The notes beneath the pieces were generated by a model. The model was not told the DNA's origin, made no database searches, and worked only from the letters and a program-made list of their open reading frames with translations. Below are positions 29,664 through 31,676 of a stretch of 31,676 nucleotides of DNA, piece by piece. Position 1 is the first letter of the stretch. Each line of letters starts with the position of its first letter. Source of the stretch: a virus; the IMG/VR virus record IMGVR_UViG_3300042691_005016, positions 1 to 31,676 of that record; one strand, 5' to 3'. The position numbers and the translations under genes are program-made.

Positions 29664-31175
29664 ATGGAGTATTTTAAATATAAAGCGCAGACAGACTTTT
29701 TAGATACTGGGAAATTAACAGGGGATTTAGTGTCCGCTGTTAGTGGTATTTCGGAGCGTAAGAAAGCAGCGTCTGCAGAAGTGCAAAAACAATTTGATGA
29801 TGTACAATCAGAATTAAATGCTTGGGAAGGTACTAAAACACAAAGCTTAGATGAGTTAGCTATTAAAGGCGTTAGTGCGTATCGTGTAGCTCTTAAAGAT
29901 GCGTCAGATAGATACAATAGAGGAGAAATAGACGCTACTCAATATAAATTATTTACAACAAATGCAAAAAACTCTTTTTCTTCTTGGGCGAAAGGAGCAC
30001 AAGGATTTGATGCACAACTACAAACTCTTATACAAAGACAAAGTAATGGTGAAGGAGGTAGAGATGAGGAGGCTAATATTAGGTATTTTGGTGAATATGG
30101 AAATATAGGGGCTCAAGAATTTAAAGTTCAAAATGATGGAACTTCATTGTTAGTCGAGAAAGATAAAGATGGTAGAATAATTAAATTCAATGACACTAAA
30201 TTTATCTTTAATCCTGGAAATAGTTTAGGTGTAAAAGTTAAGTTAGACGAAGATGTAAACAAAGTAACAAAAACATGGGGGAATTGGAAAGTAGGCACTA
30301 TTCAGCCTAATGGCACAAGTCTAACTATAGAGGATATACGTAAAAACCTAGAATACAAAAAAGCTAATATTGCTTTACAAAATCAATTTACAGCCACACC
30401 TCAACAGACACAATCTGTACTTGCTGATTTTGGTGGTTATCAAATAGCAAATAACGACGCTGAGGCTGGTAGATTCCTTGATGAGATGGTGATGACTGAA
30501 TTAGAGTTGAATCCTTCAATGACTGAGGAAGAAATACGTAAATTCAAAGAAGAAAATAAGCATAAGATAATTACAAGAAAACGTGACAAAACAGGACAGT
30601 TTATTCCTGATATTACTCCTAAGCAATTAGAAGAAGCTAAGAAAATGATCAATACGAAGATTGAGATGAACTTAGGTCATATCGAAGCTGAAAATAAACA
30701 GACAAGTGAAGAAAGAGAAGCGGCTAAGAAAGCTGGTAAATTCCCTCCAAAAGGTGGTAGTAAGTCTACTAAAACAGAAGATATAGCATTAAATGCTTAT
30801 ATAGCGTCTGTTGATGCAGTTACAAAAGGAGATTTTGAATCTTTCGATCAAGAAAACTACTCATACAAATCACTTACAGATGCAAATGGAAAAAAATATG
30901 TAGAGATTCAGCCATTAATAAAACAAACAATAAATGGTACAATAGAGATTGTACCAAAAGGAAACCCAATAAAAGTTTACAGCCCAGATGCAATGACATC
31001 TTATTTAAAGGATATTAAAGGAGCTAATTTAAGAATGTATCATAGTGGTAAAGATGATTATCTTAAACAATACGGAGAGTATTATTACGAAGAGCCTAAA
31101 AAGAAAACATCAGGGAAACCTAAAACAACAGGAGGGACAGGAAAACCAACAAACCCATTTGAGACAAAAAGCTAA
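29664..31175 (+). CDS. Putative internal virion or ejection protein, Lys-rich
   Basis: 503 residues, mostly helical and charged (Lys 13 percent or so by eye). An N-terminal region with KLTGDLVSAVSGISERKKAASAEVQKQFDDVQSELNAWEG is likely to form a long helix pair; the middle is mixed with KVQNDGTSLLVEKDKDGRIIKFNDT and a helical segment EEEIRKFKEENKHKIITRKRDK; the C-terminus is unstructured and basic (KKKTSGKPKTTGGTGKPTN). It follows the ejection-type protein by 3 bp and precedes a large repeat-start protein by 2 bp. A role in DNA ejection or the inner core is inferred from context; no enzyme motif. Confidence 0.62.
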   Translation: MEYFKYKAQTDFLDTGKLTGDLVSAVSGISERKKAASAEVQKQFDDVQSELNAWEGTKTQSLDELAIKGVSAYRVALKDASDRYNRGEIDATQYKLFTTNAKNSFSSWAKGAQGFDAQLQTLIQRQSNGEGGRDEEANIRYFGEYGNIGAQEFKVQNDGTSLLVEKDKDGRIIKFNDTKFIFNPGNSLGVKVKLDEDVNKVTKTWGNWKVGTIQPNGTSLTIEDIRKNLEYKKANIALQNQFTATPQQTQSVLADFGGYQIANNDAEAGRFLDEMVMTELELNPSMTEEEIRKFKEENKHKIITRKRDKTGQFIPDITPKQLEEAKKMINTKIEMNLGHIEAENKQTSEEREAAKKAGKFPPKGGSKSTKTEDIALNAYIASVDAVTKGDFESFDQENYSYKSLTDANGKKYVEIQPLIKQTINGTIEIVPKGNPIKVYSPDAMTSYLKDIKGANLRMYHSGKDDYLKQYGEYYYEEPKKKTSGKPKTTGGTGKPTNPFETKS

Positions 31176-31177
31176 AT

Positions 31178-31676
31178 ATGGAAGATAAAGGATTACAGTT
31201 TTATGAGTACTTAAAAAGTAAGGACATAACAGTACCTAATACTTATGATGAATTTAAAACTAAAATGCAAGATAAAAATATTGCTAATGATTTTCATTCG
31301 TTTGTATCATCAAAAGGTATTACTGTACCTGATAATGTAGATGATTTTCAATCTGTATTTATTTCACCATTAAAAAAAAAAGAAGATACTCAATCAGTAT
31401 CAGAACTTCTTACGGGGTCTTTTGCATCGGCTACAGATCAGCAGGCAACAGAAAAGCCTTCGGTATCTTCTGGTTCGGAAAGTAATATTTATACATTTGA
31501 CGACAAGTCTGAGTTTAAATTAAGCGATGAAGGTAAGTGGCTAAAGAGACCGAAAGGTAAAACACAGAAGTCATTAGAAGGAACTACACTAGCAGACGGT
31601 ACAGTACAAGTCCAAGCTGAAGAAAGTGTATGGAAGCCAGTTAATGAAGCCAGTAGAGTAGCTATCTTAAACAAAA
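31178..31676 (+). CDS. Large virion protein, N-terminal part only (cut by window end)
   Basis: The reading frame is open from ATG at 31178 to the window end (166 codons). Two tandem units are visible in the first 65 residues: QFYEYLKSKDITVPNTYDEFKTKM and the shorter DFHSFVSSKGITVPDNVDDFQSVF, sharing F..Y/F(L/V)xSKxITVPxxxDxF. A Ser/Thr/Gln-rich linker (about 75-105) and a segment YTFDDKSEFKLSDEGKWLKRPKGK then follow. N-terminal repeats of this kind begin very long internal virion proteins of crAss-like phages. Its full size and function lie outside the window. Confidence 0.7.
   Translation, partial: MEDKGLQFYEYLKSKDITVPNTYDEFKTKMQDKNIANDFHSFVSSKGITVPDNVDDFQSVFISPLKKKEDTQSVSELLTGSFASATDQQATEKPSVSSGSESNIYTFDDKSEFKLSDEGKWLKRPKGKTQKSLEGTTLADGTVQVQAEESVWKPVNEASRVAILNK

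Overview
The window reads as the structural, lysis and chaperonin part of a tailed (podovirus-like) phage of a Bacteroidetes host, most likely a Flavobacterium-type host. The evidence is an AT-rich sequence, A-rich leaders instead of Shine-Dalgarno sites, repeated -7 elements of the Bacteroidetes type (TAnnTTTG), and a gene block (large terminase, portal with a Gln/Ala/Lys-rich C-terminal coil, acidic scaffold-like protein, capsid protein, two connector proteins, a 1203-residue tail hub) that resembles crAss-like and Cellulophaga podoviruses. I see no integrase, IS element, CRISPR array or tRNA gene. Both ends lie inside the phage: the left end is non-coding and the right end cuts a gene.

Layout. 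1-473: AT-rich non-coding region with direct and inverted copies of a TGACGACTT motif, which could be an origin or regulatory site. 474-2889: operon of two small basic proteins (one with an AT-hook-like motif), a full-length GroEL-type chaperonin and its GroES. 2899-3519 (minus strand): a probable winged-helix regulator divergent from the next operon, with overlapping promoters and a perfect 20-bp palindrome between them. 3581-11499: receptor-binding and virion accessory region, with four tandem genes that share one ~90-residue N-terminal domain (two with distinct C-terminal domains), a run of five small Lys-rich proteins, and several fibre-like proteins. 11542-12444: lysis cassette (two small membrane proteins and an M15-type peptidase). 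12445-12742: regulatory island of several promoter-like elements, two terminators and a palindrome. 12743-18696: packaging operon, including a second, double-domain GroES-like protein next to the small and large terminase subunits and the portal. 18746-24031: scaffold-like protein, capsid protein and connectors. 24033-31676: tail hub, probably split into two coupled genes, a GNAT-like acetyltransferase, and internal virion proteins, the last one cut by the window end.

How the genes may work together. The large virion proteins probably need folding help. The phage seems to carry its own chaperonin chamber and GroES lid, and a separate double GroES-like protein made together with the packaging machinery. 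The divergent winged-helix protein is placed to control the receptor-binding/late region. Terminators after the lysis genes, the capsid gene and the 100-residue virion gene, each followed by a new promoter, divide the late genes into units with separately set expression.
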